Source of the DNA: Paracoccus sphaerophysae | GTDB taxonomy: Bacteria > Pseudomonadota > Alphaproteobacteria > Rhodobacterales > Rhodobacteraceae | Reading direction: 5' to 3' | DNA: 54,882 nucleotides | NCBI RefSeq assembly: GCF_000763805.1 | Contig: NZ_JRKS01000017.1 | Location: 1-54,882 of the forward strand | Shown: one piece after another, positions 16,262 to 25,045 of the stretch | Position numbering within the stretch: the stretch's first letter is position 1 | How the letters are laid out: each line of letters opens with the position of its first letter | Program-made: the position numbers and the translations under genes | The notes under the pieces: model-generated | The model's input: only the letters and a program-made list of their open reading frames with translations | Told to the model about the DNA's origin: nothing | Databases searched by the model: none

Positions 16262-18214
16262 TCAGGCCCGGTTCATCCGGTTCTCGATCAGCTCGTCCAC
16301 GACCGACGGATCGGCCAGCGTCGAGGTGTCGCCCAGCGCGCCATAGTCGTTTTCGGCGATCTTGCGCAGGATGCGGCGCATGATCTTGCCGGACCGGGTC
16401 TTGGGTAGGCCGGGCGCCCACTGGATCAGGTCGGGCTTGGCGATCGGGCCGATCTCGGTGCGGACCCAGGTCTCCAGCTCCTTGCGCAGCGCTTCGCTGG
16501 GCTTGATCCCGTTCATCAGCGTGACATAGGCATAGATGCCCTGGCCCTTGAGATCGTGCGGATAGCCGACGACCGCGGCCTCGGCGACCTTGGCATGGGC
16601 GACCAGCGCCGATTCCACCTCGGCGGTGCCCATCCGGTGACCCGAGACGTTGATGACGTCATCGACCCGGCCGGTGATCCAGTAATAGCCGTCCTCGTCG
16701 CGGCGGCAGCCGTCGCCGGTGAAGTAATAGCCCGGATACTGCTGGAAATAGGCCTCTTCGAACCGCTGGTGGTCGCCCCACAGCGTCCGCATCTGGCCGG
16801 GCCAGCTGTCGGCGATGGCCAGCACGCCCTCGACGCCGTTGCCCTCGATCACCGCCCCCGAGGCCGCGTCCAGCACCGCCGGCTTGACGCCGAAGAAGGG
16901 CAGCGTCGCGGCGCCCGGCTTGGTTTCGATCGCATAGGGCAGCGAGGTGATCATGTGGCCGCCGGTCTCGGTCTGCCAGAAGGTGTCGACGATCGGGCAG
17001 CGCCCCTTGCCGACGTGCTTGTCGTACCAGACCCAGGCCTCGGGGTTGATCGGCTCGCCGACCGAGCCGAGGATGCGCAGGCTCGACAGGTCGTGCTTTT
17101 CCACCCACTCCGGCCCCTGCCCCATCAGCGAGCGGATCGCGGTCGGCGCGGTGTAGAACTGGGTGACCTTATGCTTGGCGCAGACCTCCCAGAAGCGGCC
17201 GGCGTCGGGATAGGTCGGCACGCCCTCGAACATCAGCGTGGTGGCGCCGTTGGCCAGCGGGCCATAGACGATATAGCTGTGCCCGGTGACCCAGCCCACG
17301 TCGGCCGTGCACCAGAAGACGTCGCCGTCCTGATAGTCGAAGGTGTACTGATGCGTCATCGACGCATAGGTCAGATAGCCGCCGGTGGTGTGGACGACGC
17401 CCTTGGGCCGCCCGGTAGATCCCGAGGTGTACAGGATGAACAGCGGGTCCTCGGCCCCCATCGGGCGGGCCGGGCAGTCGGGGCTGACCTGATCCATCAG
17501 CGCCAGCACGTCGACGTCGCGGCCATCGACCCAGGTGGTCTGGTCGCCGGTGTGCTTGACGACGAGGCAGCGCACCCGGTCCGAGCAATGCAGCAGCGCC
17601 GCGTCGGTGTTCGACTTCAGCGCCGTGCGCCGGCCGCCGCGCGGGGCGGTGTCGGCGGTGATGACCAGCTTGGCGCCGCAGTCGTTGATGCGGTTGGCCA
17701 GCGCGTCGGGCGAGAAGCCCGCGAAGACGATGGAATGGATCGCCCCGATCCGGGCGCAGGCCAGCATCGCATAGGCGGCCTCGGGGATCATCGGCAGATA
17801 GATCACCACCCGGTCGCCGCGCATCACGCCCTGGCTCAGCAGGACGTTGGCCATCCGGTTCACCTTTTCCGACAGCTCGGCATAGGTGATGTGCTCGGCG
17901 GGCGTCTGCGGATCGTCGGGTTCGAAGATGATCGCGGTCTGGTTGGCGCGCTGCGGCAGATGCCGGTCCACGCAGTTGACGCAGGCGTTCAGCACCCCGT
18001 CCTCGAACCACTTGATCGAGACGTTGCCCAGGGTGAAGTCGGTGTTCTTCACCTTGGTATAGGGCGTGATCCAGTCCAGGCGCTTGCCCTCGCGCCCCCA
18101 GAAGCCGTCGGGGTCGGAAACGGATTCGGCATAACGCGCCTGATAGTCGTCGGGCGTGACATGCGCCTTGGTGAAACCCTGCGGAATGGGGTGCTTGGAA
18201 TTCGCGTCGGACAT
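16262..18214 (-). CDS. acs: Acetyl-coenzyme A synthetase
   Basis: Cytoplasmic AMP-forming ligase: acetate + ATP + CoA gives acetyl-CoA + AMP + PPi. The 650 residues match the family (about 650). Motifs: ATP loop [32 protein letters not shown], hinge [20 protein letters not shown], and C-terminal [11 protein letters not shown], whose Lys is the site acetylated to switch Acs off in other bacteria. The ATG at 18214 has GGGAGG about 6 bp upstream; the frame is open to 18289 but the extra residues are not conserved. It heads the acetate block and is divergent from the FMN-protein gene, with about 187 bp of control region between them. Confidence 0.97.
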   Translation of the reverse strand: MSDANSKHPIPQGFTKAHVTPDDYQARYAESVSDPDGFWGREGKRLDWITPYTKVKNTDFTLGNVSIKWFEDGVLNACVNCVDRHLPQRANQTAIIFEPDDPQTPAEHITYAELSEKVNRMANVLLSQGVMRGDRVVIYLPMIPEAAYAMLACARIGAIHSIVFAGFSPDALANRINDCGAKLVITADTAPRGGRRTALKSNTDAALLHCSDRVRCLVVKHTGDQTTWVDGRDVDVLALMDQVSPDCPARPMGAEDPLFILYTSGSTGRPKGVVHTTGGYLTYASMTHQYTFDYQDGDVFWCTADVGWVTGHSYIVYGPLANGATTLMFEGVPTYPDAGRFWEVCAKHKVTQFYTAPTAIRSLMGQGPEWVEKHDLSSLRILGSVGEPINPEAWVWYDKHVGKGRCPIVDTFWQTETGGHMITSLPYAIETKPGAATLPFFGVKPAVLDAASGAVIEGNGVEGVLAIADSWPGQMRTLWGDHQRFEEAYFQQYPGYYFTGDGCRRDEDGYYWITGRVDDVINVSGHRMGTAEVESALVAHAKVAEAAVVGYPHDLKGQGIYAYVTLMNGIKPSEALRKELETWVRTEIGPIAKPDLIQWAPGLPKTRSGKIMRRILRKIAENDYGALGDTSTLADPSVVDELIENRMNRA

Positions 18215-18341
18215 GGAACCTCCCTGGCAACTCTGCTGCCCGCCGCGGCCTCCTCCCGGGCGGGCGCCCCTTGTGCGGCAGCACTGCACAAGGTCGTGAG
18301 CGAACCCTAGGATTTCAGATCGCTTTTGTCACATGTAAAAA

Positions 18342-18371
18342 TTGCAAACTGTTCGGCACCCCTTGCATAAG
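18342..18371 (+). promoter_or_regulatory. Candidate promoter for the HugZ-like gene in the acs divergent region
   Basis: TTGCAA (18342-18347) and CATAAG (18366-18371) are separated by 18 bp and lie about 30 bp before the downstream ATG. The second box is embedded in CCTTGCATAAGG (18361-18372), whose CCTT and AAGG arms are inverted and could be an operator. The whole 18215-18401 interval is comparatively AT-rich, as expected for a divergent control region serving acs too. Recognised by eye only. Confidence 0.3.
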
Positions 18372-18401
18372 GTGTAAACCCCGTCGCCCGAAAAGGCCGT
18401 C

Positions 18402-18908
18402 ATGCCGCAAGCCGATCCGCACCGTCCTGCCGACGACGAGGCCATCCTGGCCGCGCGTGCCCTCCTCGCATCCGCCGCGACGGCGGTGCTGGCGGTGCTG
18501 GGTGACACCGGCTGGCCGATGACCTCGCGCATCGCGCTGCAGACGGATGCCGCCGGAGTGCCGCTGGCGATGCTGTCGGGGCTCGCGCTGCACACCCGGG
18601 CGCTGCAGCGCGACCCCCGCGCGGCGCTGCTGATCGACGCCCCGGCCGAGGCTGACGCCCGCGGCACCGCGCTGAACCGGGCGCGGCTGTCGCTGCAGGT
18701 GCGCGCGGTTCCGGCGCCGGACTCGGACCACGAACGGCTCGGCGCCGCCTGGCGCGCGCGCGACCCGAAGGCGGCGGTCTATCTGCAGCTGCCCGACTTC
18801 CGCTTCTGGCGGCTGACGATCCGCGGCGGGCTGCTGAACCAGGGCTTCGGCCGGGCGACGCTGTTCGGACCGGACGACCTGGCGGGCGCCTCCGACCCGC
18901 AGACATGA
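18402..18908 (+). CDS. Pyridoxamine 5'-phosphate oxidase-fold FMN/heme-utilisation (HugZ-type) protein
   Basis: 168 residues. The order ARALLASAATAVLAVLGDTG, PMTSRIALQTDAAGVPLAML, SGLALHTRALQRDPRAALLI, then RLSLQVRAV and FRFWRL is that of the split-barrel FMN-binding pyridox_oxidase/HugZ family. Members bind FMN or heme and include heme oxygenase-like enzymes; HugZ proteins usually have an extra C-terminal domain that is missing here, so enzymatic heme cleavage is not assured. AAAAGG lies 5 bp before the ATG. It is monocistronic and divergent from acs, with a strong hairpin after the stop. Confidence 0.8.
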   Translation: MPQADPHRPADDEAILAARALLASAATAVLAVLGDTGWPMTSRIALQTDAAGVPLAMLSGLALHTRALQRDPRAALLIDAPAEADARGTALNRARLSLQVRAVPAPDSDHERLGAAWRARDPKAAVYLQLPDFRFWRLTIRGGLLNQGFGRATLFGPDDLAGASDPQT

Positions 18909-18911
18909 CGA

Positions 18912-18936
18912 CGCCCGGCGAAGGTTTCGCCGGGCG
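18912..18936. terminator. Bidirectional hairpin terminator between convergent genes
   Basis: CGCCCGGCGAA (18912-18922) and TTCGCCGGGCG (18926-18936) form an 11-bp perfect stem with a 3-nt loop, 3 bp after the FMN-protein stop and 33 bp beyond the beta-helix gene stop on the other strand. The T-run is weak on both sides, but position and stability fit a shared terminator. Confidence 0.75.
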
Positions 18937-18968
18937 CGTCTCTCAGTCTGCTTCCTCGACTGAGGCGA

Positions 18969-21260
18969 TCAGCCCGGATTGTCCATCCGCACCTGGACCC
19001 CCACGCCCCCCTTCACCGGCTGCGAGAAGTCCAGATAGACTTGGTCCTTCGCGGTGCCCTGCCGCACCTGGATCGAGGGCAGGTCGTTGTTGCGCGCCCC
19101 CGTCGAGGTCGTGATCGCGCCCTCGGCGACGACCGTCTGGACCTTCAGCGCCTGCCCGTTGAAGGGCAGCGCGCCGCCGGTCGGCACCACCCAGCGCGCC
19201 GCCGCGGTATTCTGCGCATGGCTGATATACAGCGGGTTCGAGGTCGGCGTCCTGACCCCGTGGAAGGTGTTGCCCTCGAACCGGACGTTCCGCATCCGCG
19301 TCAGGTCCAGATTGGCAAAGCTGGTATCCACCCGCTCGACCCGGTCGATTGTCGCATAGACCGACTTGAACACGTTGCCCATCACCGTCAGCCCCGACAG
19401 GATATGCCCCGCGCCATAGGGCTTGATGACCAGCCACGAGAAATTCGCCACCGTGCTGGAACTGAGGAAGGTGTTGCCGGTGATCGTCAGGCCGCCAAAC
19501 GCCGCCTGCGGCGTCGTGACGACGGGCTGCGGATGATGCTCGTTGGTCCACTCGATGGTGGCGTTGTCGATATAGTTGCCGGTGATCGTCGCCTGCGGCA
19601 CGCGGCTGGTGATGACCAGCCCCGCGACGCGGTAGGCGGTCGAGTTGTCGCCCTGGAACCAGTGGTTGCCGCTGATGATGTTGCCGGTCCCCGCCGCGAC
19701 GCAGAAATGGCCGAAGCGGACGAAGCGGTTGTCGCGGATCTTGGCGTCGTTGGCGTTGATGTTCATGCAGACGCTGGTGCGCGACTGCGCCGGCAGGTCC
19801 AGATCGTTCGACATGAACTCGCAGCGATCGACCAGCATCCCCTGGCAGGCATCGCCGATCGAGGTGATGCAGCGGTCCAGCGGTCGGGTGAAGAAGCAGT
19901 CGCGGAACGACCACAGATGCCCGGTCGGCGGCAGCATGACCCCGTTGGCGATCCCGTCCAGCCCGAATTCCACGTTCATGAAATAGAACCGGTCGACCTG
20001 CGGGACGGTCGAGAAATCGAACGCATAGCGCTGACGGACGAACTGATAGCTGCGGGTACCCGACCCGCCATATAGCGGGTTCGACAGCGTCAGGGTCCCG
20101 GCGCCGATGTCCTTGGCGCGGACATAGATCTCGCGTCCCACTCCTGGTCCGACGACCAGCGACCCGACTTCGATCGCGGCGACCTGGCCCACGTTCTTCA
20201 GCACGTAGCCGTCGGCGATGTCATAGGTCCCGGCAGAGCTGACCGTGCGCGTCGCCCAGGCCGGACCGTCCACGATGCCGATCTGGCCGTTGGCGATCAC
20301 CCGGCGGGTGGAAAACGCGGTCACGCCGGGGGCGAGATCGCCGATCACCAGCGGCTCGGTCAGGTCGACCTTGCGGCCGCACAGGTCCAGGATGTTGTGG
20401 TCCGAATAATCCAGCAGCGCCTGCACTGCCTTCTTCATCCCCTCGGTCTCGTCGCCGAAGGCATCGGCATAGCTGGGCAGGTCAAAGTTCCGCCGCAGCG
20501 ACAGCCGCGCCACGCGCGGCATCCGCAGCTTGCCGACGAAGCGGACCGGCTCTTTCATGGTCAGGTCGCTGGCGATGTAGTACGTGCCTTCCGGCACCAG
20601 CACCTGCCCCCCCGCGGCGGCCGCATCGGCGGCAAGGAAGGCCGCGCGGCAGTCGGTGACCCCATCGCCCTTGGCGCCGTAATCCCGCACGTCGACCCAG
20701 TCGATCATCGCCGGCACGAAGGCCGCGGTGATGTCCTCGATCCTCAGGTTCTCGATCCGCACGGCCCCGCCATTCGGCCCCAGCAGGTCCAGCCCCATAT
20801 GCCCCAGCGCGGCCGTCATGCCCCAGCCCATGTCGACGCCCTGCCGGGAGGCCACCGCGATGATGGCCGAGATCTCGACCACCTCGCCATAGGCTTTCAG
20901 CGTCACCGCCGGCGCTGCCTGCGGGACCCCGGTCACCTGCTGGCGCTGCGCGGTCCCCGCCCAGCCGGCGATGCGCACCGACGGCAGGTTGCCTGCCACC
21001 GCCTTGACCCGCGCCGACACGCGCAGATAGGTCCCCGGCAGGATCGGGGTCTCGCCGGTAAAGCGGATGCGGGTGACGTCGTCCTGCTTGACGATTTCCA
21101 GGCACGCCCCGAAATCCTGGTCGGCCGGCACGATCGCGGCGTTGGCCGCCCCGGCCCAGGTCGGCTCCCCGCTCAGCCCGTTCACCCGCGACCAGGCGGC
21201 CAGACCGGCCGAGAATCCCGGCGGCATCAGCTGCAGACCGGCGGTAATGGCGATGTTCAT
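18969..21260 (-). CDS. Right-handed parallel beta-helix protein (pectate lyase_3 / tailspike-like)
   Basis: 763 residues. An N-terminal module (about 1-195) resembles a carbohydrate-binding or adhesion jelly-roll. At about 200 begins the pectate_lyase_3 signature DWVDVRDYGAKGDGVTDCRA then GGQVLVPEGTYYIASDL, followed by many beta-helix turns rich in Asn and hydrophobic residues (TITGNYIDNATIEWT, LTITGNTFLSSSTVANFSWL). Such proteins are polysaccharide lyases, epimerases or phage tailspikes that bind glycans. There is no obvious signal peptide. No phage or secretion genes adjoin it; it is monocistronic, so the role (surface-polysaccharide processing or adhesion) is inference. The start has GGGGGACGA a few bases upstream. 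Confidence 0.8.
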   Translation of the reverse strand: MNIAITAGLQLMPPGFSAGLAAWSRVNGLSGEPTWAGAANAAIVPADQDFGACLEIVKQDDVTRIRFTGETPILPGTYLRVSARVKAVAGNLPSVRIAGWAGTAQRQQVTGVPQAAPAVTLKAYGEVVEISAIIAVASRQGVDMGWGMTAALGHMGLDLLGPNGGAVRIENLRIEDITAAFVPAMIDWVDVRDYGAKGDGVTDCRAAFLAADAAAAGGQVLVPEGTYYIASDLTMKEPVRFVGKLRMPRVARLSLRRNFDLPSYADAFGDETEGMKKAVQALLDYSDHNILDLCGRKVDLTEPLVIGDLAPGVTAFSTRRVIANGQIGIVDGPAWATRTVSSAGTYDIADGYVLKNVGQVAAIEVGSLVVGPGVGREIYVRAKDIGAGTLTLSNPLYGGSGTRSYQFVRQRYAFDFSTVPQVDRFYFMNVEFGLDGIANGVMLPPTGHLWSFRDCFFTRPLDRCITSIGDACQGMLVDRCEFMSNDLDLPAQSRTSVCMNINANDAKIRDNRFVRFGHFCVAAGTGNIISGNHWFQGDNSTAYRVAGLVITSRVPQATITGNYIDNATIEWTNEHHPQPVVTTPQAAFGGLTITGNTFLSSSTVANFSWLVIKPYGAGHILSGLTVMGNVFKSVYATIDRVERVDTSFANLDLTRMRNVRFEGNTFHGVRTPTSNPLYISHAQNTAAARWVVPTGGALPFNGQALKVQTVVAEGAITTSTGARNNDLPSIQVRQGTAKDQVYLDFSQPVKGGVGVQVRMDNPG

Positions 21261-21332
21261 GGCGCTCGTCCCCCTCGTGATCGATGCGAGGATGACGGCC
21301 CCGCGACAGCGTCGGAAACTGCCGTTCGGGGG

Positions 21333-21347
21333 TTTACGGTCTGTTAA
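21333..21347. promoter_or_regulatory. Possible CtrA-type box upstream of the beta-helix gene
   Basis: TTTA (21333-21336), 7 bp, TTAA (21344-21347): one mismatch from the alphaproteobacterial CtrA consensus TTAA-N7-TTAA, lying 73-87 bp upstream of the beta-helix start, a natural regulatory distance. Such a match can occur by chance, though TTAA is rare in DNA of this composition. Confidence 0.3.
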
Positions 21348-21400
21348 CGAAACGGGCGGCGCAACGGCACCGCCCGCAACATCCGCCCTGGCCAGCCGGC

Positions 21401-22993
21401 TCAGGCCACCTGTTCACCGCCCAGCTCTCCGGCCAGCGCGCGGCCGATCAGCGCCTGCGTCTCGGCCACGCCGTACAGCGCGATGAAGCCGCCGAAGCGC
21501 GGCCCCTGATCGGCGCCCAGCAGCACCTGGTACAGCGCCGCGAACCAGTCCTTCATCGGCTCGAACCCGTGATCCCGGCCGACGGCATAGACCATCTCCT
21601 GCAGCTTTTCGGGGTCGGCGGGGGCGTCCCACGCCGCCAGCCGCGCGGCCAGGTCCTCCAGCGCCGCGCGTTCCTGGTCCGAGGGCTGCCGGAACACCCG
21701 GCCCGGGGCGACGAAGTCATTGAAATACTTTACCGCATAGCCCGCGGCTGCATCCAGCTGCGGGTTCGCCTCGGGCGTCGCCTCGGGGGCATAGCGGCGG
21801 ATGAATCCCCACAGCCCGTCCTTGTCCTTGGCGCCCGCCACCGAGGCGAGGTTCAGCAGCATCCCGAACGGCACCACCATGTCCGAGGCGGGCACCTCGC
21901 CGCCGTGGATGTGCCAGACCGGGTTGGCCAGCTGCTGGTCGGGGCTCTGGGCCGGATAGGCGCGCAACTGCTGGTGGTATTCGTCCACCGCCCTTGGGAT
22001 CACGTCCCACCACAGCCGCTTGGCGGTCTTGGGCTTCTGATACATGAAATAGGACAGGCTCTCGGTCGCCGCATAGGTCAGCCATTCGTCGATCGACAGC
22101 CCGTTGCCCTTGGATTTGCTGATCTTCTGGCCCTTGTCGTCCAGGAACAGCTCATAGGTGAAATGCTCGGGCTTGCGGCCCCCCAGCACCTCGCAGATGC
22201 CGTCATAGATCGGCGTGTTCGTGCTGTGGTCCTTGCCGTACATCTCGAAATCGACGTCGAGCGCGGCCCAGCGGGCGCCGAAATCCGGCTTCCACTGCAG
22301 CTTCACCTGCCCGCCGGTGACCGGCAGCGTCCATTCCCGGCCGGTCTCGTCGTCGAAGGTGACGGTGCCCTCGGCCGCATCGACATGCTTGATCGGCACG
22401 TACAGCACCCGGCCGGTTTCCGGGTGGATCGGCAGGAAGCAGGAATAGGTCTGCTGCCGCTCCTCGCGCAGGGAGGCCAGCATGATCTCCATGATCGCGT
22501 CATAGCGTTCCGCGGCCAGCCGCAGCGTGTCGTCGAACTGCCCGGACTTGTAGAACTCCGTTGCGCTGATGAACTCGTAATCGAAGCCGAAGGTGTCCAG
22601 GAACCGGCGCAGCATCGCGTTGTTGTGGTCGCCGAAGCTGGGAAACTCGCCGAACGGGTCCGGCACCGCGGTCAGCGGTTTTTGCAGGTTCTCCCGCAGA
22701 AGCTGTTGATTCGGCACGTTATCCGGGACCTTCCGCATCCCGTCCATGTCGTCCGAGAAACAGAACAGCCGGGTCGGGATGTCCGAGATCATCTCGAAGG
22801 CGCGGCGGATCATCGTCGTCCGCGCGACCTCGCCGAAGGTGCCGATATGGGGCAGCCCCGAGGGGCCATAGCCCGTCTCGAACAGCACGTAACCCTTTGC
22901 GGGGTCCTTCTTTTCGTAACGTTTCAGCACCCGTCGCGCTTCCTCGAAGGGCCAGGCCTTGGAATTCATCGCGGCATCGCGCAGGGTGGTCAT
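21401..22993 (-). CDS. lysK: Class I lysyl-tRNA synthetase
   Basis: Charges tRNA-Lys using a Rossmann-fold (class I) catalytic core, the archaeal form also found in alphaproteobacteria and spirochaetes instead of class II LysS. The 530 residues show the HIGH-type motif [15 protein letters not shown] and KMSKS-type KISKSKGNG, along with [14 protein letters not shown] typical of this family and a C-terminal alpha-helical cage. GGAGA sits about 11 bp before the ATG at 22993. It is monocistronic and divergent from the TerB gene. Confidence 0.95.
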   Translation of the reverse strand: MTTLRDAAMNSKAWPFEEARRVLKRYEKKDPAKGYVLFETGYGPSGLPHIGTFGEVARTTMIRRAFEMISDIPTRLFCFSDDMDGMRKVPDNVPNQQLLRENLQKPLTAVPDPFGEFPSFGDHNNAMLRRFLDTFGFDYEFISATEFYKSGQFDDTLRLAAERYDAIMEIMLASLREERQQTYSCFLPIHPETGRVLYVPIKHVDAAEGTVTFDDETGREWTLPVTGGQVKLQWKPDFGARWAALDVDFEMYGKDHSTNTPIYDGICEVLGGRKPEHFTYELFLDDKGQKISKSKGNGLSIDEWLTYAATESLSYFMYQKPKTAKRLWWDVIPRAVDEYHQQLRAYPAQSPDQQLANPVWHIHGGEVPASDMVVPFGMLLNLASVAGAKDKDGLWGFIRRYAPEATPEANPQLDAAAGYAVKYFNDFVAPGRVFRQPSDQERAALEDLAARLAAWDAPADPEKLQEMVYAVGRDHGFEPMKDWFAALYQVLLGADQGPRFGGFIALYGVAETQALIGRALAGELGGEQVA

Positions 22994-23074
22994 CGTCGGT
23001 CTCCGTCGTTACGGCTGCTGCCGTAGCCCCGGGGTCGGGCCGCGTCAATCAGTCCTGCCTGCCGGAGCCTTCCG

Positions 23075-23497
23075 ATGAGCCTCGATCTGCCCTCGTTCTC
23101 GCCCTGCGATGCGCTGGTTGCGGTGATGGTGGCGGTCTCGGCCTCGGACCATAACCTGCGCACCGCCGAAATGGTCGCGATCGAGCGGATCGTGAACCAC
23201 ACCCCGGTCTTCGCCAATTACGACATCGACCGGATCCGCGCGGTGTCCCAGACGGTCATGAGCCTTTTCGAAGAAGAGGACGGGCTGGACGCGCTGTTTG
23301 GCCTGGTCCGCGACGCGCTGCCCGCGGCGCTGTTCGACACCGCCTATGTGCTGGCCTGCGACGTCGCCTCGGCCGACGGCCGGATCAGCGACGGAGAGTT
23401 GCAGCTGCTGACCGAGATCCGCGGCGAGTTCGACCTCGACCGCCTTCATGCCGCCGCCATCGAACTCGCCGCGAAAGCGCGGCATCGGACGCTGTAG
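23075..23497 (+). CDS. TerB family protein
   Basis: 140 residues forming a single TerB-like helical domain, with the two acidic repeats expected: SASDHNLRTAEMVAIERIV and CDVASADGRISDGELQLLTE. TerB domains bind metal ions and are named from tellurite-resistance operons, but no other ter genes are here, so resistance should not be assumed. GGAG lies 7 bp before the ATG. Monocistronic; the product is probably a cytosolic stress or metal-related protein. Confidence 0.85.
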   Translation: MSLDLPSFSPCDALVAVMVAVSASDHNLRTAEMVAIERIVNHTPVFANYDIDRIRAVSQTVMSLFEEEDGLDALFGLVRDALPAALFDTAYVLACDVASADGRISDGELQLLTEIRGEFDLDRLHAAAIELAAKARHRTL

Positions 23498-23575
23498 ACC
23501 CTGATAAATCGGTTTAAGTTATCCAACTAACTAGCTGATGAATAATATATTATATTGATCTGTTGACCCTAATTC
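23498..23575. other. AT-rich convergent intergenic island with 12-bp palindrome
   Basis: The 78 bp between the TerB stop and the dacB stop are strikingly AT-rich in an otherwise about 70% GC region. They include ATAATATATTAT (23542-23553), a perfect palindrome, and TTAAGTTATCC. No GC-rich terminator hairpin is seen. It could terminate transcription in both directions, bind a nucleoid protein of the MucR/Ros or H-NS type, or be a scar. Confidence 0.6.
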
Positions 23576-25036
23576 TCAGATCTCTGCCAGCACTGGCCCA
23601 GGCGGCGAGGCGGGACGACACGCTACCTCCACCACGTCCCGCTGCAGCCGCTTCGCCCGCTCGGTCCAGGTCAGGACCCCGGCGGGAAGTTCTGCCCCCT
23701 CCGACGCCGCCCGCCGCGGCAGATCGGCGACCATGACCGCAAAGGCCCGCTCGGCGCCGTCCGCCCCCCGCGCATAGCCAGCGAGGTTCGACACGAAATT
23801 CAGCGTCCCGGTCTTGGCCTCGACCAGCGGCGCCCCACGCCCGCCATCCCCACGCGACGCCGCTCCCAGCACGTCGCGCAGCGGATCGCGCTTCAGCAGC
23901 GGCCGCAGCGCCGCGACAGACTCGGGCCGCGCCAGCAACCGCACCAGCACCGCCGGGGCGATCCGGCTCTCGGCGCTCAGCCCGGAATGATCGGCCAGCA
24001 CCGCGTCGCCCGCCCCCGTCTGCCGCAGCCAGTCGGCCATCGCCTGCGCGGACTGGCGCAGGTCGCCGGCGCCGCTGGCGGACAGGCCGATCACCTCGGC
24101 GGTCAGGTTCGTCGAGTATTCGAGCATCCCGCGCAGCAACGCGTCCAGCGGCTTGCTGTCGCGGAGGGCGAGTTCGTCACCGTCGGGCAGGCTCTCCACC
24201 ACCTCGGGCGCGGGCAGCGCCAGCCCCGCGGCGCGGCAGAGAGTCTGGAAGACGTCGCCCGCATAGGCCTCGGGGCGGCGGACCGGCAGCCAGCGCGTGC
24301 CCGATTTTCCCAGATCGCCGCGCGGGATGTCCCAGTGCTCGCGGCCGCCGGCCAGGATGTGCCCCCAGGGCCCGCCCCCGGGCCGGACCCCGGCGCCCAC
24401 GCTGTAGGCCCGCGGCGACCGGCCATCGGCCCGCGCCTCGAGCGCCGGCGTGCAGCCGGCCTCGCAACGCCACCCCAGGTGGACTCGGTTGAAGTTCAGG
24501 ATCATCCCCGACAGCGCCGGGTTATAGGCCAGCTGCGCCGCCTGCCCGGCGCTGATCGCGGGCAGCCGCGGCAGCGCCCCACCCCAGACGACGAACCGGG
24601 CCGGTGTCCAGCCGCCCGCGGCCTTGGCGCTGTCCGCGGCCAGCGCCGCCAGCCCGTCGGTATCCAGCTCTGGATCGCCGCCCCCGGCGAGCACCAGCGT
24701 GTCGCCGGCGCGCAGGACCCGGGTGGCAAAGCGATGATCCGCCCCCAGCCGGTCCCGCGCGAAAAGCGCCGTCACCACCTTCAGCGTGCTGGCCGGAGGC
24801 AGCGGCGTCTCGGCATCGTGGCTCAGGACCGACGCCCCGCCGGGCAGGTCGGCCACCGCGACCCCCATTTGCGCGTCCCCCAGCTTCGCCCGCGCCAGCA
24901 GCGCGGCGGGGGACTGAGCCGGCTTGGCGCGCGGCCGGCGCGCTCCGGGCGTCGGGACAGGCGGCACGGTAGTCTCAGCGAGCGCGCCCGAGGCGCAGGC
25001 GGCCAGCGATCCCGCAAGGAAATGACGGCGTTTCAT
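23576..25036 (-). CDS. dacB: D-alanyl-D-alanine carboxypeptidase/endopeptidase (PBP4 family, peptidase S13)
   Basis: Periplasmic penicillin-binding protein trimming peptidoglycan stem peptides or cross-links. 486 residues. The three active-site motifs are present: SxxK in PPASTLKVVTALF, SxN in YSTNLTAEVIG and KTG in VEAKTGTLNFVSNLAGY. The N-terminus MKRRHFLAGSLAACASG has both a twin-arginine pattern and a lipobox (LAAC), suggesting a Tat-exported lipoprotein, which is unusual for PBP4. It lies 9 bp downstream of the large membrane protein gene and co-directional with the MoxR set, so it may be the last gene of that operon. Confidence 0.9.
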   Translation of the reverse strand: MKRRHFLAGSLAACASGALAETTVPPVPTPGARRPRAKPAQSPAALLARAKLGDAQMGVAVADLPGGASVLSHDAETPLPPASTLKVVTALFARDRLGADHRFATRVLRAGDTLVLAGGGDPELDTDGLAALAADSAKAAGGWTPARFVVWGGALPRLPAISAGQAAQLAYNPALSGMILNFNRVHLGWRCEAGCTPALEARADGRSPRAYSVGAGVRPGGGPWGHILAGGREHWDIPRGDLGKSGTRWLPVRRPEAYAGDVFQTLCRAAGLALPAPEVVESLPDGDELALRDSKPLDALLRGMLEYSTNLTAEVIGLSASGAGDLRQSAQAMADWLRQTGAGDAVLADHSGLSAESRIAPAVLVRLLARPESVAALRPLLKRDPLRDVLGAASRGDGGRGAPLVEAKTGTLNFVSNLAGYARGADGAERAFAVMVADLPRRAASEGAELPAGVLTWTERAKRLQRDVVEVACRPASPPGPVLAEI

Positions 25037-25045
25037 TCGCGCGCT

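Noticed and set aside
18969..21260. Prophage or gene transfer agent locus around the beta-helix protein
   Set aside because: Neighbours are an FMN-type protein and LysRS; no capsid, portal, terminase or tail gene.
23075..23497. Tellurite-resistance operon
   Set aside because: Only single TerB domains (here and at 5777-6496); no terC, terD or terZ genes.
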